This document shows positions 17,166-25,517 of a DNA stretch of 64,000 bases, in pieces. Below the pieces are notes generated by a model. The model was not told where the DNA came from. It made no database searches and saw nothing but the letters and a program-made list of their open reading frames with translations. The first letter of the stretch is position 1. Every line of letters starts with the position of its first letter. The stretch comes from Alphaproteobacteria bacterium 32-64-14 (GTDB lineage Bacteria; Pseudomonadota; Alphaproteobacteria; Caulobacterales; Hyphomonadaceae): NCBI GenBank assembly GCA_002280725.1, contig NCEM01000013.1:62001-126000 (forward strand), written 5' to 3'. A program made the translations under genes and the position numbers.

Positions 17166-17594
17166 ATGAAACGCACAGCCACCGCCGTCTGGTCTGGCGA
17201 TCTCAAGACCGGCAATGGCGCGATCTCGATGCAGAGCGGCGTCATCAAGGACAGCCCCTACACCTTCAAGGCGCGCTTCGAGGATGAGAGCGGCAAGTCT
17301 GCGACCAACCCGGAAGAGCTGATCGCCGCCGCGCACGCATCGTGCTTCACCATGCAGCTCTCGCACTTTCTCGCAGAAGCGGGTCACCCCGCAACGAAGC
17401 TGACCACCACGGCCGAAGTCGAAGTGAAGCCGGGCGTTGGCATCACGAAGAGCGCACTCACGCTCACCGGCAAAGTACCCGGCATGAGCGCGGCGGACTT
17501 CACCGCCGCCGCACAGAAGGCCAAGGCGGGCTGCCCCGTCTCGAAAGCGCTCGCCGCTATCGAGATCACGCTGGATGCAAAGCTGGAGAGCTAG
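17166..17594 (+). CDS. OsmC family peroxiredoxin
   Basis: 142 residues, an OsmC/Ohr-fold thiol peroxidase that reduces organic hydroperoxides. The two redox cysteines are in HASCF (C60) and AGCPVSKAL (C123), with the preceding [13 protein letters not shown] helix typical of the OsmC branch. It acts as a dimer in the cytoplasm. Its stop codon overlaps the stop codon of the convergent P450 gene. No regulator gene is adjacent. Confidence 0.93.
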   Translation: MKRTATAVWSGDLKTGNGAISMQSGVIKDSPYTFKARFEDESGKSATNPEELIAAAHASCFTMQLSHFLAEAGHPATKLTTTAEVEVKPGVGITKSALTLTGKVPGMSAADFTAAAQKAKAGCPVSKALAAIEITLDAKLES

Positions 17595-18973
17595 CCCCGC
17601 GGCTCTGCATAAAGCGGCATGCCGCCTTCGGGGCGAAGCGTGATGCGGATATTGGGCTCGACGGTGTGCGCAGCGTTCGGAAGCCAGCGCAGGTCGCGCA
17701 CCAGCGTCGCCAGCATTGCAACGGCCTCCATGTAGGCGAACTTCATGCCGATGCAGATACGCGGGCCCGCGCCGAAGGGCATGTACTGGAAGCGGTGCAG
17801 CTTCTTCGCGTTCTCGGGCGAGAAGCGTTCGGGATCGAACCGCTCGGGGTTCTCCCACAAGAGCTTGTGCCGGTGCATGATGTAGATCAGCGAGAAGGTG
17901 AAATCGCCCTTCTTCACCAGCGCATCGCCGATATCGATGTCCTGCGTCGCGACACGATCGATAATGGCGACGGGCGGATAGAGGCGCATCGCCTCCTTGA
18001 TCACCTGCTCGTGGTAGACAAGGTCCTCGACCATCGCGGCGTCGATCGGCTTGTCTCCGCACACATCGCGAACCTCGCGCAGCAGGCGCTCCTGCACGTC
18101 AGGCGAATTGGCGATGAGGTAGAGCGCAAAGGTGAGCGTCAGCGCCGTCGTCTCATGGCCCGCGCCGATGAAGGTGACGACATTGTCGCGCAGTTCGTCG
18201 TCCGACAGGCCCCGGTTCGTCTCGGGATCGCGCGCCGCCAGCAGAAGACCGAGGAGGTCCTTGCGCTCTGCGCCCGAAGCCCGGCGGCGGTTGATCGCGT
18301 TGACGGCTGATTTCTGAAGTTCGACCGCGCGGCGACGACCCTTGCCTCCCCACGGGCGCGGCACCCAGTTCGGCGTCCCGAACATGTCCAGCATGTCCGG
18401 CTTGCCCATGTGTTCGATGTAGTCCGACACGATCCGCGCCATGCGCGCGTAGCCGAACTCCGGATCGGCGCCGCCAAGGATGGTCTCCACGATCACATCG
18501 AGCGTCGCGTGCTGCATCTCCTGCATCACATCGACGCTTGCGCCCCTGGGCATCGCCTTGATGCGTTCGATGGTTTCCTGCGCCGAATGCGAGAAGGCCG
18601 GAACGAGCGCGCGGAGCGCATCGATACGGAATGCCGGAGAAGCTGCGCGGCGCTGAAACTTCCAGTGCTCGCCTTCGGCCGTCAGCAGGCCCTCGCCCAG
18701 CGCGGGACCGACAAGCTTCTTCTGGAACTGCGACTTCTTGAAAATGTCGGCATGGTCGAGGAACACCGCCTTCATGTGCTCTGGCTTGCGCAGGTAGTGG
18801 AAGGTGCGGCCGATCCATTTCACGCCATGGTACGGGTTCTCATACATGGCCCGCGGCCACACATAGAGCGGATTGGCGATCATCTGCAGGAGGCCGCGCA
18901 CCAGCGGCAGCGGCTTGTCAGGCGGGGTTACCGTCTGCGGCACGAAATCCGACGAGGTCAGCGTATCGGGCAT
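17591..18973 (-). CDS. cytochrome P450
   Basis: 460 residues, soluble P450. The heme ligand is C407 in [10 protein letters not shown]. The I-helix oxygen-activation motif is GAGHETT, the K-helix ExxR is in EAMRL, and PERFDPERF precedes the heme loop. The arrangement resembles the P450s of sphingomonads and hyphomonads related to fatty-acid or sterol-type enzymes. No ferredoxin or reductase gene is nearby, so its electron donor is encoded elsewhere and the substrate is unknown. The convergent OsmC gene overlaps its stop by four bases. Confidence 0.95.
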   Translation of the reverse strand: MPDTLTSSDFVPQTVTPPDKPLPLVRGLLQMIANPLYVWPRAMYENPYHGVKWIGRTFHYLRKPEHMKAVFLDHADIFKKSQFQKKLVGPALGEGLLTAEGEHWKFQRRAASPAFRIDALRALVPAFSHSAQETIERIKAMPRGASVDVMQEMQHATLDVIVETILGGADPEFGYARMARIVSDYIEHMGKPDMLDMFGTPNWVPRPWGGKGRRRAVELQKSAVNAINRRRASGAERKDLLGLLLAARDPETNRGLSDDELRDNVVTFIGAGHETTALTLTFALYLIANSPDVQERLLREVRDVCGDKPIDAAMVEDLVYHEQVIKEAMRLYPPVAIIDRVATQDIDIGDALVKKGDFTFSLIYIMHRHKLLWENPERFDPERFSPENAKKLHRFQYMPFGAGPRICIGMKFAYMEAVAMLATLVRDLRWLPNAAHTVEPNIRITLRPEGGMPLYAEPRG

Positions 18974-19001
18974 GGCGGTGGGAGTAGCACCGCCCGATGA
19001 T

Positions 19002-19026
19002 GCTGCCTACTGCTTACTGCCTGCCG
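19002..19026. repeat. partial copy of family D repeat
   Basis: GCTGCCTACTGCTTACTGCC (19002-19021) resembles the right arm of the repeat at 17030-17108 (GGCTGCCTACTGCCC). It fills the short gap between two minus-strand genes. No second arm is visible. Confidence 0.55.
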
Positions 19027-19027
19027 T

Positions 19028-20326
19028 TTATTGGCCGAGCGCCTGCTCGATATCGGCGATCAGATCGTCCGCGTTCTCGACCCCGATCGAGAGCCGGACC
19101 AGCGATTCCGTGATCCCGAGGCGCAGGCGTTCGTCCGGCGGGACATCCGAATGCGTCATCGCCGCCGGGTGCGAGGCAAGCGTCTCGGTGCCGCCGAGGC
19201 TGACGGCCAGCTTGATCACGCGCAGCTTGTTGAGGAAGGCAAACGCCTCCGCTTCTCCACCTTGGATCTCGAACGAGAACGTAGAGCCCGGCGTGACGCA
19301 CTGTTTCTCGTAAAGCGCACGGTCGGGATGATCCTTCGGCAGGAAGCCGAGATACCAGACCGACTTCACACGCGGATGTGATTGCAGGTACGCGGCAACC
19401 TTGCGCGCCCCGAACTCAGCGGCATCCATCCGGAGCTTCAGTGTCTCCAGCGAGCGCAGCAGCAGCCAGGCCGTGTGCGGGTCCGTCATCGTGCCGAGGA
19501 TGGTGCGGAAGACCGCCACCTGCCCGATCCAACTCGCGTCTCCCGAGACGGCCCCTGCGATAAGATCGGAGTGGCCGCCGACATATTTGGTCAGCGACGT
19601 GACGCAGAGATCCGCGCCATGGGCGAGCGGTTGCTGCCAGATCGGACCGAGGAAGGTGTTGTCGACAATCACAGGCGGGCGGCCAGCCGGTCCCTTCAGC
19701 TGCTCCGACAACTCGCGCGCCACGCTAATATCGACGAGGCCATTGGTGGGGTTAGCCGGCGTCTCGACATAGATCGCGCCGACCTTGCCACCGCTCTTCG
19801 CCGCCAGCTCGCCAGCCTTCTGTGCAGCTTCACGGAAAGCCTGTGCCCCGCCTTCGGCCATGAAGCCCACGCCGCGTGCACCATACTGCGGCAGGATGTT
19901 GTGAACGAGGTATTCTGTGCCGCCATAGACCGGCTCGGAGAAGACGAACGTGTCGCCGGGGCGGATGTACGTCATCAGCGTCGTCGAGATCGCGGCCATG
20001 CCCGAGGCGAAGGCCAGTGCTTTTTCCGCGGCGTCCCATACGGCAAGCCGGTCTTCCAGCACTTCAAGGTTCGGGTTGTTGATGCGGGAATAGATGAGGT
20101 GCATCTCCTCGCCGCGCCGCTTCTCACGCAGCCCATAGGCGAGTTCGAACGAGGCCTTGCCGTCTTCAGCGGTCTCGAAAACGAAGGTCGAGGTCTGGAA
20201 GAGCGGGGGCTTCAGTGCGCCTTCCGAGAGGTGAGGCGAATAGCCATACCCCATCATCAAGGTCTCGGGAGACAGTGTGCGGTCACCGATCGTGCGTGAC
20301 CGGTAGGACTTCGGCGGTGTCTTCAT
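19028..20326 (-). CDS. cystathionine gamma-synthase/lyase family PLP enzyme
   Basis: 432 residues. PLP is bound by K247 in SLTKYVGGHSD. Other family blocks are YSRINNPNLEVLED, ASGMAAISTTL, PVYGGTEYL, ETPANPTNGLVDI and VSLGGTETLASHPAAMTH. This is the Cys/Met-metabolism PLP family, whose members catalyse trans-sulfuration or gamma-elimination. The insertion LREKRRGEEMHL before YSR is a feature of a less studied subgroup often annotated as cystathionine gamma-synthase family protein. The exact reaction cannot be fixed from sequence, and no other sulfur-metabolism gene is adjacent. Confidence 0.9.
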   Translation of the reverse strand: MKTPPKSYRSRTIGDRTLSPETLMMGYGYSPHLSEGALKPPLFQTSTFVFETAEDGKASFELAYGLREKRRGEEMHLIYSRINNPNLEVLEDRLAVWDAAEKALAFASGMAAISTTLMTYIRPGDTFVFSEPVYGGTEYLVHNILPQYGARGVGFMAEGGAQAFREAAQKAGELAAKSGGKVGAIYVETPANPTNGLVDISVARELSEQLKGPAGRPPVIVDNTFLGPIWQQPLAHGADLCVTSLTKYVGGHSDLIAGAVSGDASWIGQVAVFRTILGTMTDPHTAWLLLRSLETLKLRMDAAEFGARKVAAYLQSHPRVKSVWYLGFLPKDHPDRALYEKQCVTPGSTFSFEIQGGEAEAFAFLNKLRVIKLAVSLGGTETLASHPAAMTHSDVPPDERLRLGITESLVRLSIGVENADDLIADIEQALGQ

Positions 20327-20436
20327 GTGAGTGAGGATAGGGCGCTTTGCCGGTGTGGGAAATCAAATGTTAGCCCGCGCACTTGCACGTGGCCCAAGGA
20401 TGGTCCTTATCGTCCCAGCGAAACGAGACGGCTCGG

Positions 20437-20463
20437 ACAGGTTCGCCTTAGGCATGAACCTGT
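20437..20463. promoter_or_regulatory. perfect hairpin between PLP enzyme gene and sspB
   Basis: ACAGGTTC pairs with GAACCTGT, with an inner GCC-TTA-GGC. TTTTA follows on the plus strand. Because the flanking genes diverge, a terminator is not expected; it may be a leader hairpin or a protein-binding site. Confidence 0.4.
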
Positions 20464-20514
20464 TTTACCGGACAACGATGAGGGCTTAGCTCTCATCTCA
20501 AGGCGAGGGAGGGC

Positions 20515-21021
20515 ATGTTGGACCGGTCACCGGGAACGGCCAAGGATCATATTGGCTATCATGACCTCACGCAGGCTGCGCTGCGCGCGGTCGTGCGCGC
20601 GGCGTTGGCCAAGGCCGTGAAGATGGGCCACCTGCCGGCCGACCACCACTTCTACGTCACCTTCCGCACACGCCTTCAGGGCGTGCAGATGTCGGATGAT
20701 CTCAAGGACAAGTTCCCCGACGAGATGACCATCGTCATCCAGCACCAGTACGCCGACTTCCATGTGTTCGAGGACCGGTTTGAAGTGACGCTGAAGTTCG
20801 GCGGCGTCAGCCACCCGCTGCGCATCCCGTTCGCCGCGATCTCGCGCTTCGTCGATCCGTCGGTCAATTTCGGCATCCAGCTCGACACGGATTCAAAACC
20901 GGCCGGGGGCGAAGCCGCGCTGCAGCTCGCGGCGTCAGGCGTCGAGATCGCGCCGCACCAGCCGGCGGAAGAGACGCCGAAGGGCGCCGTCGTTTCGCTC
21001 GACGCCTTCCGCCGCAAGTAG
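20515..21021 (+). CDS. sspB: SspB, ClpXP adaptor for ssrA-tagged proteins
   Basis: 168 residues, the alphaproteobacterial SspB form. The folded substrate-binding domain covers about residues 10-125, with HHFYVTFRTRLQGVQMSD, FPDEMTIVIQHQYADF, and the strand-rich FEVTLKFGGVSHPLRIPF block. The final segment GAVVSLDAFRRK is the C-terminal XB motif that docks on ClpX, joined by a flexible linker. It tethers proteins carrying the tmRNA tag to ClpXP in the cytoplasm. The tmRNA gene is 3.5 kb upstream. GGGAGGG precedes the ATG. Confidence 0.95.
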   Translation: MLDRSPGTAKDHIGYHDLTQAALRAVVRAALAKAVKMGHLPADHHFYVTFRTRLQGVQMSDDLKDKFPDEMTIVIQHQYADFHVFEDRFEVTLKFGGVSHPLRIPFAAISRFVDPSVNFGIQLDTDSKPAGGEAALQLAASGVEIAPHQPAEETPKGAVVSLDAFRRK

Positions 21022-21035
21022 ACGCGGGCCACACC

Positions 21036-21500
21036 GTGAGCCAGGACAGCACCCCGGAGGAAAAGCCCCGCCTTTCCGACGCGGACATGCTGGCGCGTTT
21101 CCAGAACTCGAAGAAGCGTCCGCCCTGCACCGATACGCTGGGAATGCAGCTGATCGCTGTCGATCAGGCCGCGATGGTCACGCGCTTCGCTTTCGAGGCG
21201 CGTCCTGAATTCGCAAATCCCACGGGCGCGATCCAGGGCGGCTTCATCTGCGCCATGCTGGATGAAGCCATGAGCACGGCGGCAATCATCGCCTCCAACG
21301 TCACGATGAATGCGCCGACGCTGGAGATGAAGGTGTCGTTCCTGCGCCCGCTCTTTGTCGGCAAGGCGACGGGCGAGGCGCGCATTCTAAAATGGGGCAA
21401 GTCGACCTGCTTCATCGAGGGCGAGATCTACAACCCCGAAGGCGAACTCGTAGCCAAGGCCAGCGCCACGCAGGCGCCGAAGCCGTTCAAGCGGTTCTAG
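21036..21500 (+). CDS. PaaI-type hotdog thioesterase
   Basis: 154 residues starting at GTG. The hotdog core is NPTGAIQGGFICAMLDEAMSTAA, with the catalytic-site helix after GG, and the strand TLEMKVSFLRPLFVGKATGEAR. Proteins of this family hydrolyse acyl-CoA thioesters, often aromatic or medium-chain. It begins 14 bp after sspB and is probably cotranscribed. Confidence 0.9.
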   Translation: MSQDSTPEEKPRLSDADMLARFQNSKKRPPCTDTLGMQLIAVDQAAMVTRFAFEARPEFANPTGAIQGGFICAMLDEAMSTAAIIASNVTMNAPTLEMKVSFLRPLFVGKATGEARILKWGKSTCFIEGEIYNPEGELVAKASATQAPKPFKRF

Positions 21501-21556
21501 CGCTGGGCCGCTCTCTGGCCCGTTGACTAAGGCTCGCCATCGCTGATTGTTCGTCC

Positions 21557-22375
21557 GTGACCCTGCTCAATCCCATCTGTCAGACCGCCCTGCCCGTCGC
21601 GCCGTGGATGGATCCGCTCGGCGCGCGCCTTCCCGGCCTGCAGCCCGTCGCGCCCGGCGACTGGCTGCGCGTTGACGATGCCTTTGCCGCCCAGATGGCC
21701 TATCGCGACCAGCTGATCGCGACACGTCGCGGCGAAGTCGTGATGCGCAGCGCGGGACCAGTCGAGGCGGAAGCGGCCCTGCTGCGCGAGGTCGAAGCGG
21801 CTGTCCTGTCCCTGCCCGGCTATCAGCGTGTCGCGGGAGACATTCGCCGCCCCGATGGCGTCATCGTCAGCCTGTCGTCCGACGACAACCCGCTGGTGAC
21901 CGCAGCCAGGCTCGCGCAGGAGGACTTCCTGATCCTCGAACAGACGCCCGAGGGGCACGTGCTGACCTCCGCCGTCCTGTGCTTCCCCGCGAGCTGGACA
22001 CTGAGCCAGAAGATCGGCCGCAACATGCTGGGTATCCACCAGCCGGTGGATCGCTATGACGATGGCATCGCCAAGCGCGTGAACCGCGTGATGGACGTGC
22101 TGCAGCAGGGCAACGCCGTCTGGCGCGCGAACGTGCTCTGCTACAACGACCCGGAACTGCACCAGCCGCGCCTCGAGCATGAACGCAGGCCGTTCGATCC
22201 GGAGGCGCGCGTCTTCGTGCGCGTGGAAAGACAGGCGCTGAAGCGTCTCACGCCAACAGCCACTGTGTTCTCGATCCACACTTACCTCGTGCCCATCGAG
22301 GCGCTGACGCCCGAGCAATCCGCCAGTCTGCCGGAAAATGTGCGGCGCGGCGGCAGCATGGGCGAGACCAACTGA
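21557..22375 (+). CDS. DUF3445 heme-dependent oxidative N-demethylase family protein
   Basis: 272 residues beginning at GTG. The blocks WLRVDDAFAAQMAYRDQL, EDFLILE, CFPASWTLSQKIGRNMLGIHQPV and FVRVERQALKRLTPT match the DUF3445 family. Its characterised relatives are subunits of heme-dependent dimethylamine monooxygenases. A related stand-alone enzyme here may oxidise a small amine, but no partner subunits are visible. The stop overlaps the next start by one base (TGATG), so the two are coupled. Confidence 0.85.
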   Translation: MTLLNPICQTALPVAPWMDPLGARLPGLQPVAPGDWLRVDDAFAAQMAYRDQLIATRRGEVVMRSAGPVEAEAALLREVEAAVLSLPGYQRVAGDIRRPDGVIVSLSSDDNPLVTAARLAQEDFLILEQTPEGHVLTSAVLCFPASWTLSQKIGRNMLGIHQPVDRYDDGIAKRVNRVMDVLQQGNAVWRANVLCYNDPELHQPRLEHERRPFDPEARVFVRVERQALKRLTPTATVFSIHTYLVPIEALTPEQSASLPENVRRGGSMGETN

Positions 22376-22911
22376 TGGCCCGCGCAGCCGCGCGCCACAT
22401 CCTGCCCGACAGGCTGGCGCCCGATCTGCGCGTGTGGTTCGTCGGCACGGCGGCAGGCCCGCGCTCGGCAGAGGTCGGCGCCTACTACGCGCATCGCGGC
22501 AACCGCTTCTGGCGCGCGCTGCATCAGGCCGGCATCACGCCGCGCCAGTTTGAGCCGGAAGAGTTTCCGCAGCTTCTGCCGCTTGGCGTCGGGCTCACCG
22601 ACTTCTGCAAGACAGGCTGGGGCGTCGATGCCGACATCGCGCGCGAGGCGTTCGATGTCGCCGGCTTCACGCGCAAGGTGAAGCGGCTCAAGCCGCGCAC
22701 GCTGGCCTTCACCAGCAAGACAGCTGCGAGCCTGTGGCTGGGCCGAAGCACGGGGCGGATCATGACCGGGCTCCAGGCGCTTGATGGCGATGGACCCGAT
22801 GTTTTCGTCCTGCCCTCGCCATCTGGACTTGCCACGTCCTACTGGTCGCTGGAGCCGTGGCGGGCGCTGGGCGCGCACATCGGCCCTGCGGCGCCTTTGA
22901 AAGCGCGGTGA
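22375..22911 (+). CDS. mismatch-specific uracil-DNA glycosylase (Mug family)
   Basis: 178 residues of the UDG family 2 type. Motif 1 is VWFVGTAAGPRSAEVGAYYA followed by GNRFW, and motif 2 is VLPSPSGLATSYW. E. coli Mug has the catalytic Asn in GINPG; here the matching segment reads GTAAG, so the Asn is replaced. This is the alternative subgroup whose activity may be different or weaker. The expected role is removal of U or T from G mismatches and of etheno-adducts. It is translationally coupled to the DUF3445 gene. Confidence 0.85.
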   Translation: MARAAARHILPDRLAPDLRVWFVGTAAGPRSAEVGAYYAHRGNRFWRALHQAGITPRQFEPEEFPQLLPLGVGLTDFCKTGWGVDADIAREAFDVAGFTRKVKRLKPRTLAFTSKTAASLWLGRSTGRIMTGLQALDGDGPDVFVLPSPSGLATSYWSLEPWRALGAHIGPAAPLKAR

Positions 22912-22969
22912 TGCGCCCTAGGGTGGCGGTGCGAGTCATGCGGAGCCAGATACCCTTGAGGAGATTGCG

Positions 22970-23617
22970 ATGAAGCGCTCCGGCGCCGCCGAGACGTCGG
23001 ACCGCCCCCGCGAGAAGGGCAGCCTCGACCGCGCGGTGATCGTCGCCACCGCGCTGAAGCTGCTGGACGAGGTCGGCAGCGATGGCCTGTCCACGCGCCG
23101 CCTTGCCGCTGAACTCGGCATCAAGAGCGCCTCGCTCTACTGGCACTTCAAGGACAAGAACGAGCTCCTGAACGAAATGTCGGGCGCCATGTTCGAGGAG
23201 GCCCTGCTGCCCCCCAATGTCAGCGGGCCGGGTCTCGTCTGGGATGAATGGCTGGCCGAAGGCGCCCGCCGCATCCGCCGCACAGCCCTGTCGCGCCGCG
23301 ATGGGGCGCAGGTGATGGCGCGGCCCCGGCCCAAATTTCCGCAAGGCCGCATCTCGTTCGAGGACAATGTGAAGACCCTGATGCGCTCAGGGCTCGCCGA
23401 CATGGAGTGCCGCCTCACCATGCAGGCGCTGCGCCGCTATGCCATCGGCGCCGCACTGCAGGAACAGTCCAACAAGGGCGCAGCAGCCGCCGCCGGCATT
23501 GTCGGCACAGGTGAGGAAGGCTTCGAGTTCGGCCTGCAGACTTTCATCGATGGCCTCAAATCCCGGCTGGTCGAACAGGCAAGACTGGCCGGCGCCGTGA
23601 AGCGATCGCGGAAATAG
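22970..23617 (+). CDS. TetR family regulator with TetR_C-like ligand domain
   Basis: 215 residues. The HTH is residues 15-65 (LDRAVIVATALKLLDEVGSD, then STRRLAAELGIKSASLYWHF). The C-terminal part, from WDEWLAEGARRIRR, follows the tetracycline-repressor type of ligand domain. No efflux pump gene is adjacent. The 58-bp leader shows no obvious dyad, so the target is unknown. Confidence 0.9.
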   Translation: MKRSGAAETSDRPREKGSLDRAVIVATALKLLDEVGSDGLSTRRLAAELGIKSASLYWHFKDKNELLNEMSGAMFEEALLPPNVSGPGLVWDEWLAEGARRIRRTALSRRDGAQVMARPRPKFPQGRISFEDNVKTLMRSGLADMECRLTMQALRRYAIGAALQEQSNKGAAAAAGIVGTGEEGFEFGLQTFIDGLKSRLVEQARLAGAVKRSRK

Positions 23618-23666
23618 GTGCCCGCGCGCCCGCGAAACGCTGCCCCATTTCAGACGTTGATCCGGC

Positions 23667-24386
23667 ATGGAATGGTATCACCGCAGCATTCATGTCCGTC
23701 GCCTCGTGGGGATGGCGGCTGTCACGATCGGGATGTCGCTCGCGGTCTGGTGGGTGTTCAACCAGCTGACGCCGCCCCAGCACAATCCATTCAAGCCGCT
23801 CGATCTCACGCTCAGGCCGGGCATCGTCACGGGCTTCAAGCTCGACGGACTTAAGGACAACAAGCCGGCCTGCTTCTTCCTGCTCGATCAGGCGGGCGTC
23901 CGCTATACGCGCCTCGACAAGCCCGATGACAATCCCGAATGCGGCATCGAGGATGGGCTGACGCTGGATCGCTCGCTGACGCCCTACTCCGGCACGCTGA
24001 CGATGAGCTGCCGCCTCGCCGCGACGCTCTACATGTGGGAGCGCCATGTCGTGATCCCCGCCGCCCAGGAAGTGCTGGGACAGGGCGTCAAGCGCATCGA
24101 GACGATGGGCTCCTATTCATGCCGCCGTGTGAACAGCGCCAAGACGGGGCGATGGAGCGAGCACGCCCATGGCGAGGCTGTCGATATCGGCGGCTTCACG
24201 CTGGACGATGGATCCCGCGTCATGATCGAGGATGATTTCTTAAAGGCAGACAAGCGCGGCGAGTTCCTTCGCCGTGTGCGGGACAAGGCCTGCGGCCTGT
24301 TCTCGACGACGCTGAGCCCGGATTACAACGCCCTGCATCACAATCACCTTCATCTCGACATGGGCTTTTATGCGATCTGCTCCTAG
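23667..24386 (+). CDS. extensin-family protein, periplasmic LAS-type peptidase fold
   Basis: 239 residues with an N-terminal signal anchor (about 12-32). The C-terminal domain carries SEHAHGEAVDIGGF and HHNHLHLDMGFY, the two halves of the zinc site of the D-Ala-D-Ala carboxypeptidase-like fold. CRRV and two other cysteines may form disulfides. The domain matches bacterial extensin-like C proteins, probably cell-wall peptidases despite the plant-derived name. It faces the periplasm. Confidence 0.88.
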   Translation: MEWYHRSIHVRRLVGMAAVTIGMSLAVWWVFNQLTPPQHNPFKPLDLTLRPGIVTGFKLDGLKDNKPACFFLLDQAGVRYTRLDKPDDNPECGIEDGLTLDRSLTPYSGTLTMSCRLAATLYMWERHVVIPAAQEVLGQGVKRIETMGSYSCRRVNSAKTGRWSEHAHGEAVDIGGFTLDDGSRVMIEDDFLKADKRGEFLRRVRDKACGLFSTTLSPDYNALHHNHLHLDMGFYAICS

Positions 24387-24444
24387 CTGGCGCGCCTGAA
24401 CATCGGTACATGCAACACAGCCGATTCTGCACTATATTGCTGGC

Positions 24445-25152
24445 ATGATCCGCACCATTGCCCTGCTCGCCATCGGCCTGTGCGCAGCGCCCGCCTTTGC
24501 GCAGATCGAACAACCCCTGCCGCGTTTCGAGGGCCTCGAGATGCAGCTGCAGCGCGAAGAGCAGCGCCAGATCGACCAGCTTGAACAGACGCGCCAGCGC
24601 GAGCGGGATCGTGCGCTGATTCCGAACTCAGGCGTCAGCGGCTCCGACGCTGCCCTGCGCGACATGCAGCTGCGCCGCGAGCAGGATCGCCTGCTGCAAC
24701 AGGCCGAGCAGGATCGCATGCGCCAGCAGCGCGAGCGCGATGTGATCACGAACGCACTTCCCAATTCCCGCGTGCCGGCAACCTCGACCTCCGTCGTGCG
24801 CACGCCCGAGGCCTACGCGCTGCCACCCGCGCCGCCGGGCAAATACTACGCGCGCGTGGACGGGCGTTTCGTGATCGTCGATTCAACCTCGGAACTTGTC
24901 GAGCAGGTGCTGCCTGTCCGGCCCTCGGATCCAACCGCTGACGTTCCCGCCGGGCCACGCTTGATGCCCACGGTGGATGGCGGCCTGCCGCTCCGCCGCG
25001 TGTCGCCCGCCTCCGCGCTGGTGATTGCCGACCCCGGCAGCCTTGCCCTATCCGCCGCGCCCCGGGGTCAGTTCTATGCGCGGGTGGATGGCAAGATCGT
25101 GCTGGTCGATGCGCGCACGGAATTGCCGGTGAAGGTCGTCCGCGCCGGCTGA
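24445..25152 (+). CDS. secreted protein with coiled coil and duplicated C-terminal motif
   Basis: 235 residues. A signal peptide ends at APAFAQ (residue 20). Residues 30-105 are a Gln/Arg/Glu-rich coiled coil with many QQ and RE repeats. Two copies of a short module follow, PPGKYYARVDGRFVIVD near 130 and PRGQFYARVDGKIVLVD near 210. This is the YARVDG-type motif seen in small RcnB or DUF1236-like periplasmic proteins. The function is unknown. Confidence 0.75.
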   Translation: MIRTIALLAIGLCAAPAFAQIEQPLPRFEGLEMQLQREEQRQIDQLEQTRQRERDRALIPNSGVSGSDAALRDMQLRREQDRLLQQAEQDRMRQQRERDVITNALPNSRVPATSTSVVRTPEAYALPPAPPGKYYARVDGRFVIVDSTSELVEQVLPVRPSDPTADVPAGPRLMPTVDGGLPLRRVSPASALVIADPGSLALSAAPRGQFYARVDGKIVLVDARTELPVKVVRAG

Positions 25153-25225
25153 GATTCGCCAGTCGCACAAGGCCACTTGCATCCGGCGCATCTACCCCCC
25201 ACACTCTTCTCATCGTCAATTTTTC

Positions 25226-25240
25226 GAAAGGAGGTGATCC
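25226..25240 (+). promoter_or_regulatory. 15-base Shine-Dalgarno, full match to the 16S 3' end
   Basis: GAAAGGAGGTGATCC is the exact complement of the GGATCACCTCCTTTC end of alphaproteobacterial 16S rRNA. GGAGG is seven bases before the ATG at 25242. Confidence 0.8.
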
Positions 25241-25241
25241 G

Positions 25242-25322
25242 ATGTCAGTCACTCTGGGCCGGGGTAAAACCCTGATGCGCGGTCTGTCGTTCGGAGCAAC
25301 CTCCGGAAACAGCATCGCGTAA
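25242..25322 (+). CDS. 26-residue mini-gene or leader peptide
   Basis: The product starts MSVTLGRGKTLMRGLSFG and ends NSIA before TAA. Translation is predicted to be very strong because of the 15-base Shine-Dalgarno at 25226. A hairpin (AAGCCGC/GCGGCTT, near 25333-25359) and then a Rho-independent terminator (25397-25434) follow, so the transcript may end before the amine-oxidase gene at 25518. It has no run of one regulatory amino acid, which argues against classic attenuation. It is not a membrane peptide; it is basic. I do not recognise it. Confidence 0.5.
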   Translation: MSVTLGRGKTLMRGLSFGATSGNSIA

Positions 25323-25396
25323 TCCGGCGCGAGAAGCCGCCGCGCAGCGCGATGCGGCTTCACGACGCCAGGGGCAAGGCCCCGCTCAATGACGGG

Positions 25397-25434
25397 AGGG
25401 CCGCCGGCAAACGCCGCGCGGCCCTTCTTGTATT
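25397..25434 (+). terminator. Rho-independent terminator after the mini-gene
   Basis: AGGGCCGC (25397-25404) pairs with GCGGCCCT (25418-25425), followed by TCTTGTATT. It lies 75 bp after the mini-gene stop and 84 bp before the amine-oxidase start. Confidence 0.7.
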
Positions 25435-25517
25435 CTGGGTCAGCCTGTATTTTGGCTCGGCTTGTATTTTCGCGCCCGAACGGGCCTGTTAGGGCAGCAG
25501 CCTGACGGGGAATCTTC

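Noticed and set aside
20327..20514. Possible SAM-type riboswitch before the PLP sulfur enzyme.
   Set aside because: The minus-strand leader lacks the conserved SAM-II pseudoknot sequence; only the hairpin at 20437-20463 is clear.
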